Source: a virus. Taken from it: DNA of 49,481 nt. Shown in pieces: positions 6,533 to 16,900 of this stretch (position 1 is its first letter; the number at the start of each line of letters is the position of its first letter). A program made the translations under genes and the position numbers. Location: the IMG/VR virus record IMGVR_UViG_3300012202_000002, positions 1-49,481 of that record. One strand, written 5' to 3'. The notes below the pieces were generated by a model. The model saw only the letters and a program-made list of their open reading frames with translations, had not been told where the DNA came from and did not search any database.

Positions 6533-8332
6533 GTGATCGTTGACTCGCCACAGCTAGTTAAGGATGGGGTGCTCACCCTCGAACAGGGAATGTCGAGCGG
6601 GCGGGCCCCTACCCTTATTGACAAGCAGCAATGCGCTTATGCGGCCAACGCGACGATGCGCGGCGGTTATGCCAAGAACCGGCCAGCTTTCCGCAAACTC
6701 ATTCTCGACTCAGGTGCCGCCTCTGTTGCTTGGCAGGCCGCTAACTTTCAGGGCGCTGGCTTTTACGACATTGGCGACGGTCAACAGCACGTGATCGGCA
6801 TGTCGAGCGGACGGCTCTACCAGCTCGATCTGGTTGGTAACCAAGTCACTTTCACTGATCGAACCATTGACAATCAGAATAGCCCGATCCGGCCACTGGC
6901 CTATTTCTGTCAGGCCGATGTTTACATGGTGGTTCAAGATGGGTTTGCCACTCCGATCATTATGCAGGGACCGACCACCATCCGGCGCGCTACGGCTAAC
7001 GAAGTACCGGTCGCTACGGCAATGACTTATGGCCAAGGTCGTTTATGGATCAGTAAAGCGCGGCTACTAGCGGCGGGAGATATTTTTGGTGGTCCAACTG
7101 CCGTAATCAGTTTCACTGAGAACCAATATTTGGCTGAAGCCAAAGGTGGTTTTGGCGTGCCGCTGCAATCCGGCGACATCATGGGGCTGGATTTCCTGGA
7201 GGTGGGCGATACCTCGACCGGCCAAGGTGACTTGCTCGTTTTCTGCCGGAAAGCCGTCTGGAGCGTACAAGCCGGAATTCCGCGCGGGCAATGGATAACG
7301 ACGCCAAGGATGCTCTCGGTTAGTCTGACTAATATTGGCGGTACTGGTCACCGCGCGATCATCAACGCTAATGGTGATTGCTATTTCAGAAGCAAAGACG
7401 GCTGGCGTTCTTACCGGGTGGCGCGCAACGAACAGTTCTATACCCTCTACGGCGGCCAGGTCAGTTACGGATCTGGATATGCACCGATCTCATTGGAAAT
7501 GGATCGGGTGATTCAAAACGATACGATTCAATTAATGGACTACGGGAGCGCTGTTCTGTTTAAAAACCGCGTGCTCGGGCTCGCTAGTCCGCAAACCTAT
7601 CAGACCACTCAACCCGAAGGGACTTTCGAGGGCGTCTATTTCCGGTCAATCGTGGCGCTGGACTTTAATATCGTGAGCGGGATGCGCCAGAAGCAGCCAC
7701 CAGCTTGGGATGGCGAATGGTTGGGACTCAACGTCCTTCAGCTCTTGGCCAACGACTTTACTTACGTCGAGCGCTGTTTGGTTTTCGCGCGCAACACCAC
7801 GACTGGCTTAAACGAAATCTGGGAGATCGTCGACGATAACTATGACGCTAACGCGCAGCCGATTAAGACCGTGATCGAGAGTCGCGCGATGGATTGCGAG
7901 AAGCCTAAGAACCTTAAACAACTGCGCCGTGGCGATCTCTACTTCACCAACGTTCTCGCCGAAACCGAGGTTGAAGTAAACTTCCGCTCGGACGGTTACC
8001 CGCAGTGGATTCCGTGGCACAAGTTCAAGATCAATTCCCAAGGCCAACTTCCGGGCGATCCAGGCGGAGCGCTTTGCAATATTCCAACTTGTTCGGTTCC
8101 GGGTATCTGCGCTGTTCCTGGCTCAAACCAAGGCGGTTATTGGTACCAGCAACCCCTTCCAACTCCGCCAACGGTCTGTGATCCGCATGTCAACAAACTC
8201 ATTCGCAATGGGTTTGAGTTTCAGTTCCAGATTGCTTGGACTGGGCCAGCGGTGCTGCACGCCTTTGTCATTCACTGTAACGAGCTGATCGAAAATCCCA
8301 ACGGGTCCGTAGCGGGCCAGAAAATCTGCTAG
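6533..8332 (+). CDS. Large tail hub / nozzle-like virion protein
   Basis: 599 residues, GTG start. The N-terminal sequence (LEQGMSSGRAPTLIDKQQCAYAANATMRGGYAKNRPAF) matches a type common in podovirus structural clusters, where a protein with repeated beta blades forms part of the tail nozzle or hub. Many GG, Trp and aromatic turns follow at roughly regular intervals. The C-terminal third contains several Cys (CNIPTCSVPGICAVPGS). It lies three bases before the next gene. It probably corresponds to the T7 gp12 position; this is inferred from order and composition. Confidence 0.65.
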   Translation: MIVDSPQLVKDGVLTLEQGMSSGRAPTLIDKQQCAYAANATMRGGYAKNRPAFRKLILDSGAASVAWQAANFQGAGFYDIGDGQQHVIGMSSGRLYQLDLVGNQVTFTDRTIDNQNSPIRPLAYFCQADVYMVVQDGFATPIIMQGPTTIRRATANEVPVATAMTYGQGRLWISKARLLAAGDIFGGPTAVISFTENQYLAEAKGGFGVPLQSGDIMGLDFLEVGDTSTGQGDLLVFCRKAVWSVQAGIPRGQWITTPRMLSVSLTNIGGTGHRAIINANGDCYFRSKDGWRSYRVARNEQFYTLYGGQVSYGSGYAPISLEMDRVIQNDTIQLMDYGSAVLFKNRVLGLASPQTYQTTQPEGTFEGVYFRSIVALDFNIVSGMRQKQPPAWDGEWLGLNVLQLLANDFTYVERCLVFARNTTTGLNEIWEIVDDNYDANAQPIKTVIESRAMDCEKPKNLKQLRRGDLYFTNVLAETEVEVNFRSDGYPQWIPWHKFKINSQGQLPGDPGGALCNIPTCSVPGICAVPGSNQGGYWYQQPLPTPPTVCDPHVNKLIRNGFEFQFQIAWTGPAVLHAFVIHCNELIENPNGSVAGQKIC

Positions 8333-8334
8333 CA

Positions 8335-8718
8335 ATGCCAGCTAACATAATAACAGTAACTCAAGATTTTCTGCCTCTACCAAATGAGCAGTTCAGTCCT
8401 ACGCTTGAGGCTACTGGGAAATTCCTGACTAATGTGACCTATGCTGCGATCGGCTCAGATGCTCACCAGGTTGGATTGGATTTCGATCTTCTCTTAAACG
8501 ATCGAACTACCTGGCTCGGTCCGATCAGGCTAGGCTACTCTGGCGCGGACGGGCCGATCCATCTTGGGCCTGGCGCATTTCACAGGATCGGGCTGCTGCT
8601 ACCTAGTTCTTTGCTCAGCGTTCTGGTTCGGGGTGTCCGTGCCCGACTCGCGCCGACGCCCGATCCAGCCTTCAGGTTACATCTGCAACTTCAGGCCCTT
8701 GATACCGATCCACCCTAA
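8335..8718 (+). CDS. Small virion-associated protein, unknown
   Basis: 127 residues, beta-rich (NIITVTQDFLPLPNEQFSPTLEATGKFLTNVTYAAIGSDAH), without Cys or membrane segments. It is tightly packed between the nozzle-like gene and the collar-domain gene. It could be a small tail cap or fibre adaptor. No family is recognised. Confidence 0.6.
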   Translation: MPANIITVTQDFLPLPNEQFSPTLEATGKFLTNVTYAAIGSDAHQVGLDFDLLLNDRTTWLGPIRLGYSGADGPIHLGPGAFHRIGLLLPSSLLSVLVRGVRARLAPTPDPAFRLHLQLQALDTDPP

Positions 8719-8721
8719 ACT

Positions 8722-9435
8722 ATGGCCGACGTAACTTTTACCGCAGTGACCCAGCCAGCTCCGGCTTGTTACCCACCGGATTTTAACGCGCTCATGCAGA
8801 TGATCGTGAATCTGGCTCTGCGCGGTACGGTCCCGGATAACAGCGGCGGCGGCATTTTTGTCGGCAGCACTCAGCCAACGAGTTCGCTGACTAACAAGGT
8901 GTGGTTTGTGATTGACGTTGCCGGGAGACCGTTGGGAATCAAGATGTTCTACAATGGTAACTGGCGTCCGGTCTATACGGGTGCTGCGGGTGACGTCAAG
9001 CTCTGGGGTGGCAATCCTAGCGGGAACTTCGATGGAACCGGACGAGGCATCCTTGGCACTTGGCATGATGGCTGGGCGCTCTGCAACGGGCTAAATGGCA
9101 CTTACAATCTGATCGATCGATTTATTGTTTGTGCCAGCCGTTATGTGGGCCAATGGGTAGCTGATGTCGACCCGTACAACGCCGGTGTCGTAGCTGGCGG
9201 AGCACCTTTCCACGTCATTCAGCCCACCGAACTGCCGCATCTGAGCGCGCACATTGGCGAAAGTGATGTGGGTGGCGGCACCGGTGGCAAGGGCCTTTCT
9301 GGCGGGGCCGGTCCTCCAACCGCGCTCGCTGAGGTCTTTACGGGTGCCGGTGCGCCAGTCGGCGGCCAAGCTCCCTTTACGACCCTCCCGCCTTATTACG
9401 CTTTGGCTTATATCCAATTCATTGGTTACCAATAA
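8722..9435 (+). CDS. Tail-collar domain protein
   Basis: 237 residues. A N-terminal segment ends near VWFVIDVAGRPLGIKMFYNGNWRPVYTG, a common virion anchor pattern. A collar-like domain follows with GDVKLWGGNP, GWALCNGLNGTYNLIDRFIVCASRY and the closing TLPPYYALAYIQFIGYQ. This Trp-Cys-Gly and PPYYAL signature is typical of phage collar or microcystin-dependent-protein-like tips. A Gly-rich loop lies at about 190-225. It may be an alternative or accessory receptor-binding tip to the collagen fibre. Confidence 0.78.
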   Translation: MADVTFTAVTQPAPACYPPDFNALMQMIVNLALRGTVPDNSGGGIFVGSTQPTSSLTNKVWFVIDVAGRPLGIKMFYNGNWRPVYTGAAGDVKLWGGNPSGNFDGTGRGILGTWHDGWALCNGLNGTYNLIDRFIVCASRYVGQWVADVDPYNAGVVAGGAPFHVIQPTELPHLSAHIGESDVGGGTGGKGLSGGAGPPTALAEVFTGAGAPVGGQAPFTTLPPYYALAYIQFIGYQ

Positions 9436-9438
9436 ACC

Positions 9439-10488
9439 ATGAGACTTCTTGTTTCAGACGCGCAAAAGCAGTTAGCCGAGTACGTTGACTACGGAACTTG
9501 CGCCACCGATCCGCGCGTCAGTCAGCGGATTAACATGGTAATTGAGCGACTCCTGCCAGCGCTTAACCCAGAGAAGACCATTGGCCGTTACATCTTCCCG
9601 ATTGTGTCTAACACGATCACGATGCCACGCGACATTAAGACCGTGCTAGCCGCTTTCATTGAGTTCCCGCAAGCGCCCATTCATCCTGGTTTTTGTCCCT
9701 GCGACCTTCGGCAGCTGGTCGACATCCGAAGCCGGTGGTATGACTTCCTGCCTGGCGGCCCGGTTCATTTTACCGGTGCCGCGCCCAATGTGATCAGCGA
9801 TCTGGGCAGCGGATTTTCGACCTTTGACGACATCACGCCCGATCGGCCCTGCATCCTGCGAGTCTATGCGGATGTCCCGCAGGCCACGCTTGAGGGCTAC
9901 GTCTACGTCAGCGCGCTCGACGTTAATAGTAACCCGATCCAGACACTCGATAACGGGTTTTACCGGAACGTCGACATGATTCCGATTCCGATCCTCGGTC
10001 AGGACCAGCCCTACTCCGATTCGCTCCTGGCCTATTCCCAAATACTTTCGGTCAACAAAGATCCGAGCGCCTCACGGATTAAGCTCTTTGCCGTCGATCC
10101 CGCGCTTGACCCGAGCGATCCGCTGGCGCAACGACCGATTGCAGTCTACGGGCCGGATGAACTAGCTCCTGACTATCGCCGATACAAACTCAATTGGTGC
10201 ATCTTAGATGGCGAGCAAGCGCAAATGGTTGTGGTCGCCAAGCGCTACTTCATTCCCACCAATGACCCTGATGCCGACTTGATCATCACCAACATCGGCG
10301 CGCTCAAAAATGGATTGCAAGCCCTCAAGTACGAGGACGCTGGAAGCGATCAGTTAGCCGATAGCCATTGGAAACGGGCGCTGGCGATTCTCGATACCGA
10401 CACCAAGGATTACGACGGCGACTACAAGGCAACTCCCCAGGTGCAAAGCTCCTGCTGGGGCGGAGGTGATATATGGAATCTGCACTGA
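9439..10488 (+). CDS. Head-tail adaptor-like structural protein
   Basis: 349 residues. The C-terminus (VVAKRYFIPTNDPDADLIITNIGALKNGLQALKYEDAGSDQLADSHWKRALAIL) has the helical pattern I associate with podovirus adaptor or tail-tubular-A type proteins. The N-terminus (DPRVSQRINMVIERLLP) is also helical, with a beta middle. Cys clusters CPC at about residue 85 and a C-terminal SSCWGGG are unusual. It overlaps the following gene by 16 bases. The role is by order and pattern. Confidence 0.6.
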   Translation: MRLLVSDAQKQLAEYVDYGTCATDPRVSQRINMVIERLLPALNPEKTIGRYIFPIVSNTITMPRDIKTVLAAFIEFPQAPIHPGFCPCDLRQLVDIRSRWYDFLPGGPVHFTGAAPNVISDLGSGFSTFDDITPDRPCILRVYADVPQATLEGYVYVSALDVNSNPIQTLDNGFYRNVDMIPIPILGQDQPYSDSLLAYSQILSVNKDPSASRIKLFAVDPALDPSDPLAQRPIAVYGPDELAPDYRRYKLNWCILDGEQAQMVVVAKRYFIPTNDPDADLIITNIGALKNGLQALKYEDAGSDQLADSHWKRALAILDTDTKDYDGDYKATPQVQSSCWGGGDIWNLH

Positions 10489-11084
10489 CCAAAGATTTCC
10501 TCATCTGCTCTTACCCCCGCAGCCGGACGCTTTGGCTCTCGAAATTTCTGACTCGTTCAGGCGCTTGTTTTTGCGCGCATGAAGCAACCGAATTCGCTGC
10601 GTCGAGTACCGAATTCTGGGCCAATGCGGATAAGGTCAGAGCCGAAACCGGCTGGCCGATCTTCGGCAACTCCGACTCAGCGAACATTTTCGTTTTACCG
10701 GCACTGCTCGCAGCCAGGCCGATGACCAAAGTGCTCTGGATCGAGCGGCCGATCACCGAAGTTAAACGCTCCATGATCCGAGCTGGGTTCGAGCTAGCGG
10801 ACTCTACCGCCGAAAAATTGGTTTATTTGCGCGGTCGTTATCAGGAACTGTTTGATTATGTCATAACCTACAAGAATCTGGCAGACCTCGATTACTGCCG
10901 GTGGCTCTGGGACTACCTGCTCGGGGCCCATGCAAGCTTCGAGTACGGCTGGTGGCAGTCGATGGATCAAACCCGGATCGCTTACGACGCGACGACCAAT
11001 CCGCCGAAGCTCAGAAAGACCGCGAAATTTTTGCAGTTCATCAACGATATGGAGAGGCCGACCCAATGGCATACGCAGCGATAA
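10473..11084 (+). CDS. Sulfotransferase-like protein in the virion cluster
   Basis: 203 residues. FLICSYPRSRTLWLSKFLT (residues 9-27) matches the PAPS 5'-phosphosulfate loop (YPRSGTTW type), and VLWIERPITEVKRSMIRAG (about 87-105) matches the 3'-phosphate site, with Arg at 92 and Ser at 100. Size and motif spacing fit a small sulfotransferase or related P-loop protein. The gene is embedded between two virion genes and overlaps both, so it is co-expressed late. It may sulfate host glycans or virion proteins. Activity is not proven, because the loop has R in place of the usual G. Confidence 0.65.
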   Translation: MESALTKDFLICSYPRSRTLWLSKFLTRSGACFCAHEATEFAASSTEFWANADKVRAETGWPIFGNSDSANIFVLPALLAARPMTKVLWIERPITEVKRSMIRAGFELADSTAEKLVYLRGRYQELFDYVITYKNLADLDYCRWLWDYLLGAHASFEYGWWQSMDQTRIAYDATTNPPKLRKTAKFLQFINDMERPTQWHTQR

Positions 11085-11935
11085 TCGGAACGCTAGTCAA
11101 CGTGGGGATGGACATCTTCAACCAGTCCCAGAAGGGCGGTGGCAGCAGTGCGTATCCCCACCAGCTGCAAGGTGCGGCGGATCGGTTCCTGACGCCGTTC
11201 ACCAACCAGAACTACTGGAATCTTGACCTGCCAGGGATGGCGACTCAATCGCTGGACTACGGTTACGCCAACGCTCCGAACCTTAACCAGTTCAACATGC
11301 AGCAGCTGCAAAAGCTGCTGGGGCAGGCCCTACCAGGTTATCAGCAGATGATGACCACAGCGACGGGCAATACCCAATCGCTTCTGCAAGGTATTATTCC
11401 TGCCGATGTTCAAAACCAGATCCAGCGCACGACCGCACAGCAAGCTATGGCGGGAGGCTTCGCCGGAAGTGGCGCGGCGGCGAGCTTAACCGCGCGCGAC
11501 CTAGGGCTAACCAGTTTGCAACTCCAGCAGACCGGTCAGAGTCAGATGACATCACTGATCGGTACCGCGCGCAATTATCTGATGCCGCAGCCGGTCAGCC
11601 CGACCAGTCTTTTGCCGCTTAGTGATTTGATCGGCGGCGCGGAGTGGAGTAAGTCGGCGACCTTCCAAGCTAACCAGGCGGCTTACACGGCTTTCGCAAA
11701 TGCCTTGGCGGCTCAGTACGGCCAGCCGCAGCAATCGGTCATGGGCGGTATTGGCGGCGACATTTCAAGCCTGGTCGGTGCTCTTGGTAAACAGAATCCC
11801 AGCACCGGCCAAAGCGGATTGAGTTCGCTCTTCTCGATGTTTGGCGGCGGATCTGGCGTAAGCGGTATTTCGAGCATTGGCGCAAATGTCGGAAGCGGGG
11901 GAAGTGGAAGCTACACGCCTGTTACCTTCGGATAA
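11066..11935 (+). CDS. Internal virion / ejection protein
   Basis: 289 residues. A hydrophobic N-terminus (MAYAAIIGTLVNVGMDIFNQ), Gln/Ala/Gly-rich helices (GGFAGSGAAASLTARDLGLTSLQLQQTGQSQM) and a Gly/Ser-rich C-terminus are typical of small podovirus core proteins that form the ejection channel (T7 gp14-like). It precedes the two large internal proteins, the same order as in T7-type core genes. The ATG at 11066 was chosen because it starts the hydrophobic segment and leaves only a short overlap with the previous gene. Confidence 0.65.
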   Translation: MAYAAIIGTLVNVGMDIFNQSQKGGGSSAYPHQLQGAADRFLTPFTNQNYWNLDLPGMATQSLDYGYANAPNLNQFNMQQLQKLLGQALPGYQQMMTTATGNTQSLLQGIIPADVQNQIQRTTAQQAMAGGFAGSGAAASLTARDLGLTSLQLQQTGQSQMTSLIGTARNYLMPQPVSPTSLLPLSDLIGGAEWSKSATFQANQAAYTAFANALAAQYGQPQQSVMGGIGGDISSLVGALGKQNPSTGQSGLSSLFSMFGGGSGVSGISSIGANVGSGGSGSYTPVTFG

Positions 11936-11941
11936 AAGACT

Positions 11942-13936
11942 ATGGCTGAAGGAATGTATGAAGCGCAAACCGGTGGGTTCCCGAGTGTAGCGGTCCCGCA
12001 CTCCGATCTGGGCGCGCCTTACATCATTAAGCCCGAGGATTGGTACCGGATGTTTGAGGCTACCGGGGGAGTGACCGGCTCGATTCTTCCAGAGATAACC
12101 AAGGTTACTCAGGCCGGTACGAGCCTGATTGATAACGCTTACAACCAGCAGCTCGAACACCAGAAGGCGATCGCAACCAACGCGGAGACCTTAGCGCGCG
12201 GCAAGTATTACGACGCTGAAGCCCAGAACATCTCCGGGCAGGCCGATCTCAATTTGGCGCTCAAAGCTCAAGAGGTTCAGCGGGGCGATCTTAATAACAA
12301 GATCCTGGGCCACACCGCGCAGACTTCCCAGTGGGCGATGGATAACGAGCAGAAGGCGCTCGATGACTTTGGCGCGTGGCGTGATGAGATCAAAAACGTT
12401 GATCCAAAGGCCACCGATTACGACCAAAAGATTGCCGACATTAACGCGCGCCACCCGGAAGCGAGCACTAACCCGACGACCCAGAAACTGATCACTCCTT
12501 ACATCGCTCAGCACAACACCACGCGCAGCCAGGACGACAACATCAACATCCTGACTAACCAGCTCAAAACCCTGCAAGATCCGGCTAACGCTCAGTATCT
12601 TCCGCCAGGTTTTAAGGCGCGCGAGACGGTGCAGCAAGGCGGCGGCGCGGCGGCCATCGATGCGATGAACCGGCAAAAGATCACCCAGCAATATCAGACG
12701 GTGCGCCCTTATGCGAGCCCGACTGAACGGACCTGGATCGATAACGAGATTACCCGGCTCAATGGTACGACGGGGCGTGAGGTTGGAGCGGAGAACGTCT
12801 CGCCCGATGCGAACATGCTCACCCCGCAAGGCGCACTCAATCCCGATTCCCAAGCCAACCTGGCTTACCTGCAAAACAAGTATCAGGCGAAGGCACCTCC
12901 GACTAAGACTGTCACGACCAAACAGGCTGAGACTAAGACCACTCCTGAGACGACGACCACTTACACGGTGCCGATGTCGGAAGCCGAACAGGCGCAAGCA
13001 CAGACTCCGACAGCACCGCCATCGGTCAACATGGACGTGCAACAGGCGATGCAAGGCACTAAGGCGTGGGGCTGGGTCGCCGAGCAGATCCAGCAAAACA
13101 AAATCCAAGCTCCGCCTAACCAAACTCCTGCAGAGCAAAACCAGTGGGTAGCTCAGCAATGGCTGGCCCGAATGCAAGCGACGAACGAGCCGATACCAAA
13201 GGCTGTTCAGGACCAAATTGATCGGGCCAAAGGTCCTCAGCCGGAGCCTAAGCCGGGCGAAACGCCGGTACCACCGCCGCAGACTCAACCGACCGGCAAA
13301 GCACAGAAGCCAGTTCGTGCGCGCCGAGGGGTGCCGCTCTCCGAAGCCGGAGAGGAAACCAATCTGCCGAACGCTTACGCGAGCGCGACTCCTCCACCAG
13401 CTGAAGGCGAGGCGACTCCGGTCCCGGTGCATTTGGCTAGCGAGACTCAAGTTCAGGGAGCGCCGCAGCCTTACACCATTCCCGGTGATGCTCGCCAGGC
13501 GGATTGGAGCAATTTCAAGTTTGGTCCGGCCACCACTTTTGGCCTCAATTACGACGGCTCGATTGATCAAAAGGACAATGGTCAAGGTGCGATGGGCCAT
13601 AACACCCGAGACAAGCGTTTGGTTGGAGCAAGTATCAGCGTAACCGACATGCAACGGACCTTCGGTGCTAATGTGGTTCGGCTCCAATCTGACGGCTCTT
13701 ACAAGACTGATCCCCAATTCGCTCAGGCCGCGCGCAACGGCGATGTCCAGGTCCAGATCGTCAGCCCGGATGGGAAGATGATTCAGATGCCGATTGTGGA
13801 CGTTGGTCCAGGTGCGAGCACGCATAACCGAATCGATTTAACCTACGCGGCCAGCCATCTGTTCGGGACCAAAGGCAAGACGATCCTTGGTTACCAATTT
13901 GTCGATCGCTATGGCCGCCCCCTCACAACCGGCTGA
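11942..13936 (+). CDS. Internal virion protein with C-terminal double-psi-barrel-like domain
   Basis: 664 residues. Residues 1-300 are helical and Gln/Ala-rich. A Pro/Thr/Gln-rich linker follows (about 310-500). The C-terminal domain (about 525-664) contains GPATTFG, DNGQGAMGHNTRD, VQVQIVSPDGKMIQMPIVDVGPGASTHNRIDLTYAAS. This pattern looks like an RlpA/expansin-type double-psi barrel with the Asp of VDVGPG as the likely key residue. Such a domain could act as a particle-borne peptidoglycan lyase that opens the wall during DNA ejection. The fold call is moderate. The gene overlaps the next by 26 bases. Confidence 0.65.
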   Translation: MAEGMYEAQTGGFPSVAVPHSDLGAPYIIKPEDWYRMFEATGGVTGSILPEITKVTQAGTSLIDNAYNQQLEHQKAIATNAETLARGKYYDAEAQNISGQADLNLALKAQEVQRGDLNNKILGHTAQTSQWAMDNEQKALDDFGAWRDEIKNVDPKATDYDQKIADINARHPEASTNPTTQKLITPYIAQHNTTRSQDDNINILTNQLKTLQDPANAQYLPPGFKARETVQQGGGAAAIDAMNRQKITQQYQTVRPYASPTERTWIDNEITRLNGTTGREVGAENVSPDANMLTPQGALNPDSQANLAYLQNKYQAKAPPTKTVTTKQAETKTTPETTTTYTVPMSEAEQAQAQTPTAPPSVNMDVQQAMQGTKAWGWVAEQIQQNKIQAPPNQTPAEQNQWVAQQWLARMQATNEPIPKAVQDQIDRAKGPQPEPKPGETPVPPPQTQPTGKAQKPVRARRGVPLSEAGEETNLPNAYASATPPPAEGEATPVPVHLASETQVQGAPQPYTIPGDARQADWSNFKFGPATTFGLNYDGSIDQKDNGQGAMGHNTRDKRLVGASISVTDMQRTFGANVVRLQSDGSYKTDPQFAQAARNGDVQVQIVSPDGKMIQMPIVDVGPGASTHNRIDLTYAASHLFGTKGKTILGYQFVDRYGRPLTTG

Positions 13937-16900
13937 GTTACCAACTCCAACCGAATTACCACCGGAGCTAGGTGCTCAACCGACCGCTCCTGAGAGTGTG
14001 CTCGCGCCTTACGCGGGCGAGCTGCTCAAGCAGACGCGCGCCACGGCTCCTGCCAACGCCGACATCCCAGCTCTTTCTGATGCTGCCGGAGCGCTCTTAG
14101 AGAAGCAAAAGCAATCAGGCGCTTGGGCGGCAGCGCCTTACGCCGGTATCTACGCGGCAGGCAAAACGCTCTCCAGTTGGGCTACTGAACCGCTCTTAAA
14201 TAGCGCCGACGTGCTGGACCCTTCCTACAAATACATGAGCAGCACGCCTGAACGGCTCCAAGAATTGAAGTCGGCGGCCCAGAGCGAGTACGCCGCGATC
14301 AATGACAAAGATTTCCAGCATCACAAGTACAACGACGAAGCCAGGATGAGCGCGCTTCGGGGCGACATGAGCGCGATCGACCGCGCCATGCAGCGCAAGG
14401 TTGAGCCAAACGCACCAAATACCTTTCAAGAGAACATTGCTGGGACACTCCGGGCCGAGGTCGATCCCAACCAGCAACCGCGCACCAGTTTGTTAGGTGA
14501 GACAGTCGCTCCCGACAAACCTTGGACCCCGCCCAGCCCGCTTTACGCCGACACCTGGCAATCGAAAATCGCTTCCGGTTTAGGCGGAATGTTGCCCTAT
14601 GTCGCTACCGGAATGCTCGGCGAAACAATGGGCGCAGCGGCTGAGCTAGGAGGCTTCACGGCTCAGAGCGCAGCCGGTATGCGCGAACAAGCCAAAACTG
14701 CCGGACTACCCGAAGAACAACAGCAAAAGGCGGCGCAGATGGGAGCACTCGAAGGGCCCATCAACATGGCCACCTTCCGCGCGATGAACATGATGCCTTG
14801 GCTCAAGGGCGAAGGCTCGCGCACAGTCGGCGAGTTTCTGCAAAATACCGCCAAGCGGGCAGCGACCTTTGAGGTGGGCAGCGAAGCCCAGCGGATCGCC
14901 GACAACGTGGTTGTTCAAGCCAGCGGTATCGATCCGAAGCGCAAATGGAGCGAAGGCTTAGGCCAGGACCTGGTGACCAACGCAGTGACCGGCGTTCTAT
15001 TTTCCGGTATCGCCGAAGGCCCGAGTTTCGCGCTTAAAGCGATGGGTAAAGCCAGGGGCCAAGTCTATCAAGGCGCTCCCGGCGCGCAGCCCGAAGGTAC
15101 CATTCCAGGAGAACGCACTGCAACCGGTGAACCGGTCACCCCTGGTGCCGCGATTCCGACGCAAGAAGAGGCAGCCAAGCAACGAGCCGAAGCCCAACAA
15201 ACGGCGTTTGCCGCTTTTGAGCCAGGCGCACCAGAAGCCCCGCCAGGCTCGCCAGAATCGCCGCTAGCGCGTCGAGCAGTCGAGCCGGTAGTTCCAGCTA
15301 CCGCAGCCGAGGAAGCGCCTCCTACGCGCGCACAGATCAGTGACCACCTCGATCAGGTTGAGGAAGAGCTGGGACCTAGAGGCCGCGCTTTACTGGCTGA
15401 CCAGCGCACGTTACCCCGTCGCTATGACGAACTCTTGGCAGCCAACGGACAGAACCGGAACAATTTCAAAGTTATTTACGATACCGATACCGGCGACATC
15501 ATTGTTAACCCTAACAACATCACCTCCCGAGCCGAACTCAATGATGCGCTGGTGCGCACGGTCTTACCGGAGAGCTTGCGCGACAAGGCGACGATCATTC
15601 CGGTCGATTCGTTTCACGATCACGCGGCTGACCCAGCGATTGCCGATATGCTGGCCGAGGACCCTAACAGTGATCAGACCAAGTGGGCCGTAGCCAACCC
15701 GGCTACCGGCCAGGTTTACATCAATGCCGGCAAAGCTGCGCAAGACCCGGCGAACGGCGTGCGCGAGGCGTTCAAGAGCGCCGTACACGAGATTGCCGGT
15801 CACAATGGAATTCGGCGCCTATTCACTGACCCGGAGTTTTTGCGCGATGAATTCGTGCGCATCTACAACGGGATGGAGCAAGGCGGAATGGGCCAGCAGA
15901 TCGCTTCGATGTTCGGTCACACCATGGAAAGTTTGGCCCGCGAGTACGCCTTTGGCACAGAACGACCCGATGGTTCCTGGGCAATGGATAACTGGGCCAA
16001 GGCGCAGATGGGTGATGAACTCTTGGCTCGGTACGCAGAACGCTTCAGTGTGGCCGAACTGGACCGGGCCCCGAACGTCATCCAGAAAATGGTTGGAATG
16101 GTTCGCGACGGACTGCTCACGCACATGGGCCTCAAATTCAATGACACCGAAGCTTTCGATCTGATTCGCAAAAGCTGGAAGGCAGCTGACCCCGAAAGAA
16201 TTCCTTCTAGCGTTACCGCGCTCCAAGCGCGTAGAATATCCAGGAGTTATGTTGACCCCAGAGATGAATCCCAGCGGGCGGTTGAACGCTCCACCCGAGA
16301 GTTCTTCGATGTCGCCCGAAGAGTTTCAGAAAGCGGACGCCCAGTTGAGCCAGAACATGGAAATGGGACAAGCGTTCAGCAGATCCTCGACTCGTCCGAT
16401 CGACTCGGTGCTCACGCCCGGAGCACTGGCCGAATCTACGATGACGGCACGCTCGGCGCGCGCACGTCGCGGAGCCGACCAGTTGGGGACAATGCCGAGC
16501 ATGTCCTCTATGACCCAATCGAGCCTGGGCGGAATCGATACCTCATTAAAACCAACCAGCCCGGAGGCTGGTACGGCCCCTACGGACTCAGCGCCGCAAA
16601 AGTCGGTAGCGGGCTCAACGCCGAGACCGCCCCGGCGTTCCATCCAGAGAATGTCCGCGCGGGCCGCTACGACCAAAACGCCGCCACTGCAGAGCAATAC
16701 GCCACAAGGCTTGGGTTAAGTAACCAGCTCTTCAACACCGGCTACCAGTTGGAAGGCTTTAAGCATGAGCCGGTCAACGACATCTGGAGCTATGTGGTTA
16801 GCCAGCCCCGATTCGATAACCACAGGCTCGCGACCTACGAAGAGATCGCCCGCTACATGTCTGAGCGCGGGTTTGAACCACTTGATGATCGGACCTATTA

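Noticed and set aside
12191-13825. 544-codon open frame on the minus strand
   Set aside because: It is fully antisense to the internal virion gene, Arg/Leu-rich and without domain pattern, and has no ribosome site; it is a shadow of codon bias.
15779-15796. Classic HExxH protease motif in the giant protein
   Set aside because: The spacing is HExxxH (HEIAGH), not HExxH, so it is reported as the polyvalent zincin-like variant and not as a standard metalloprotease.
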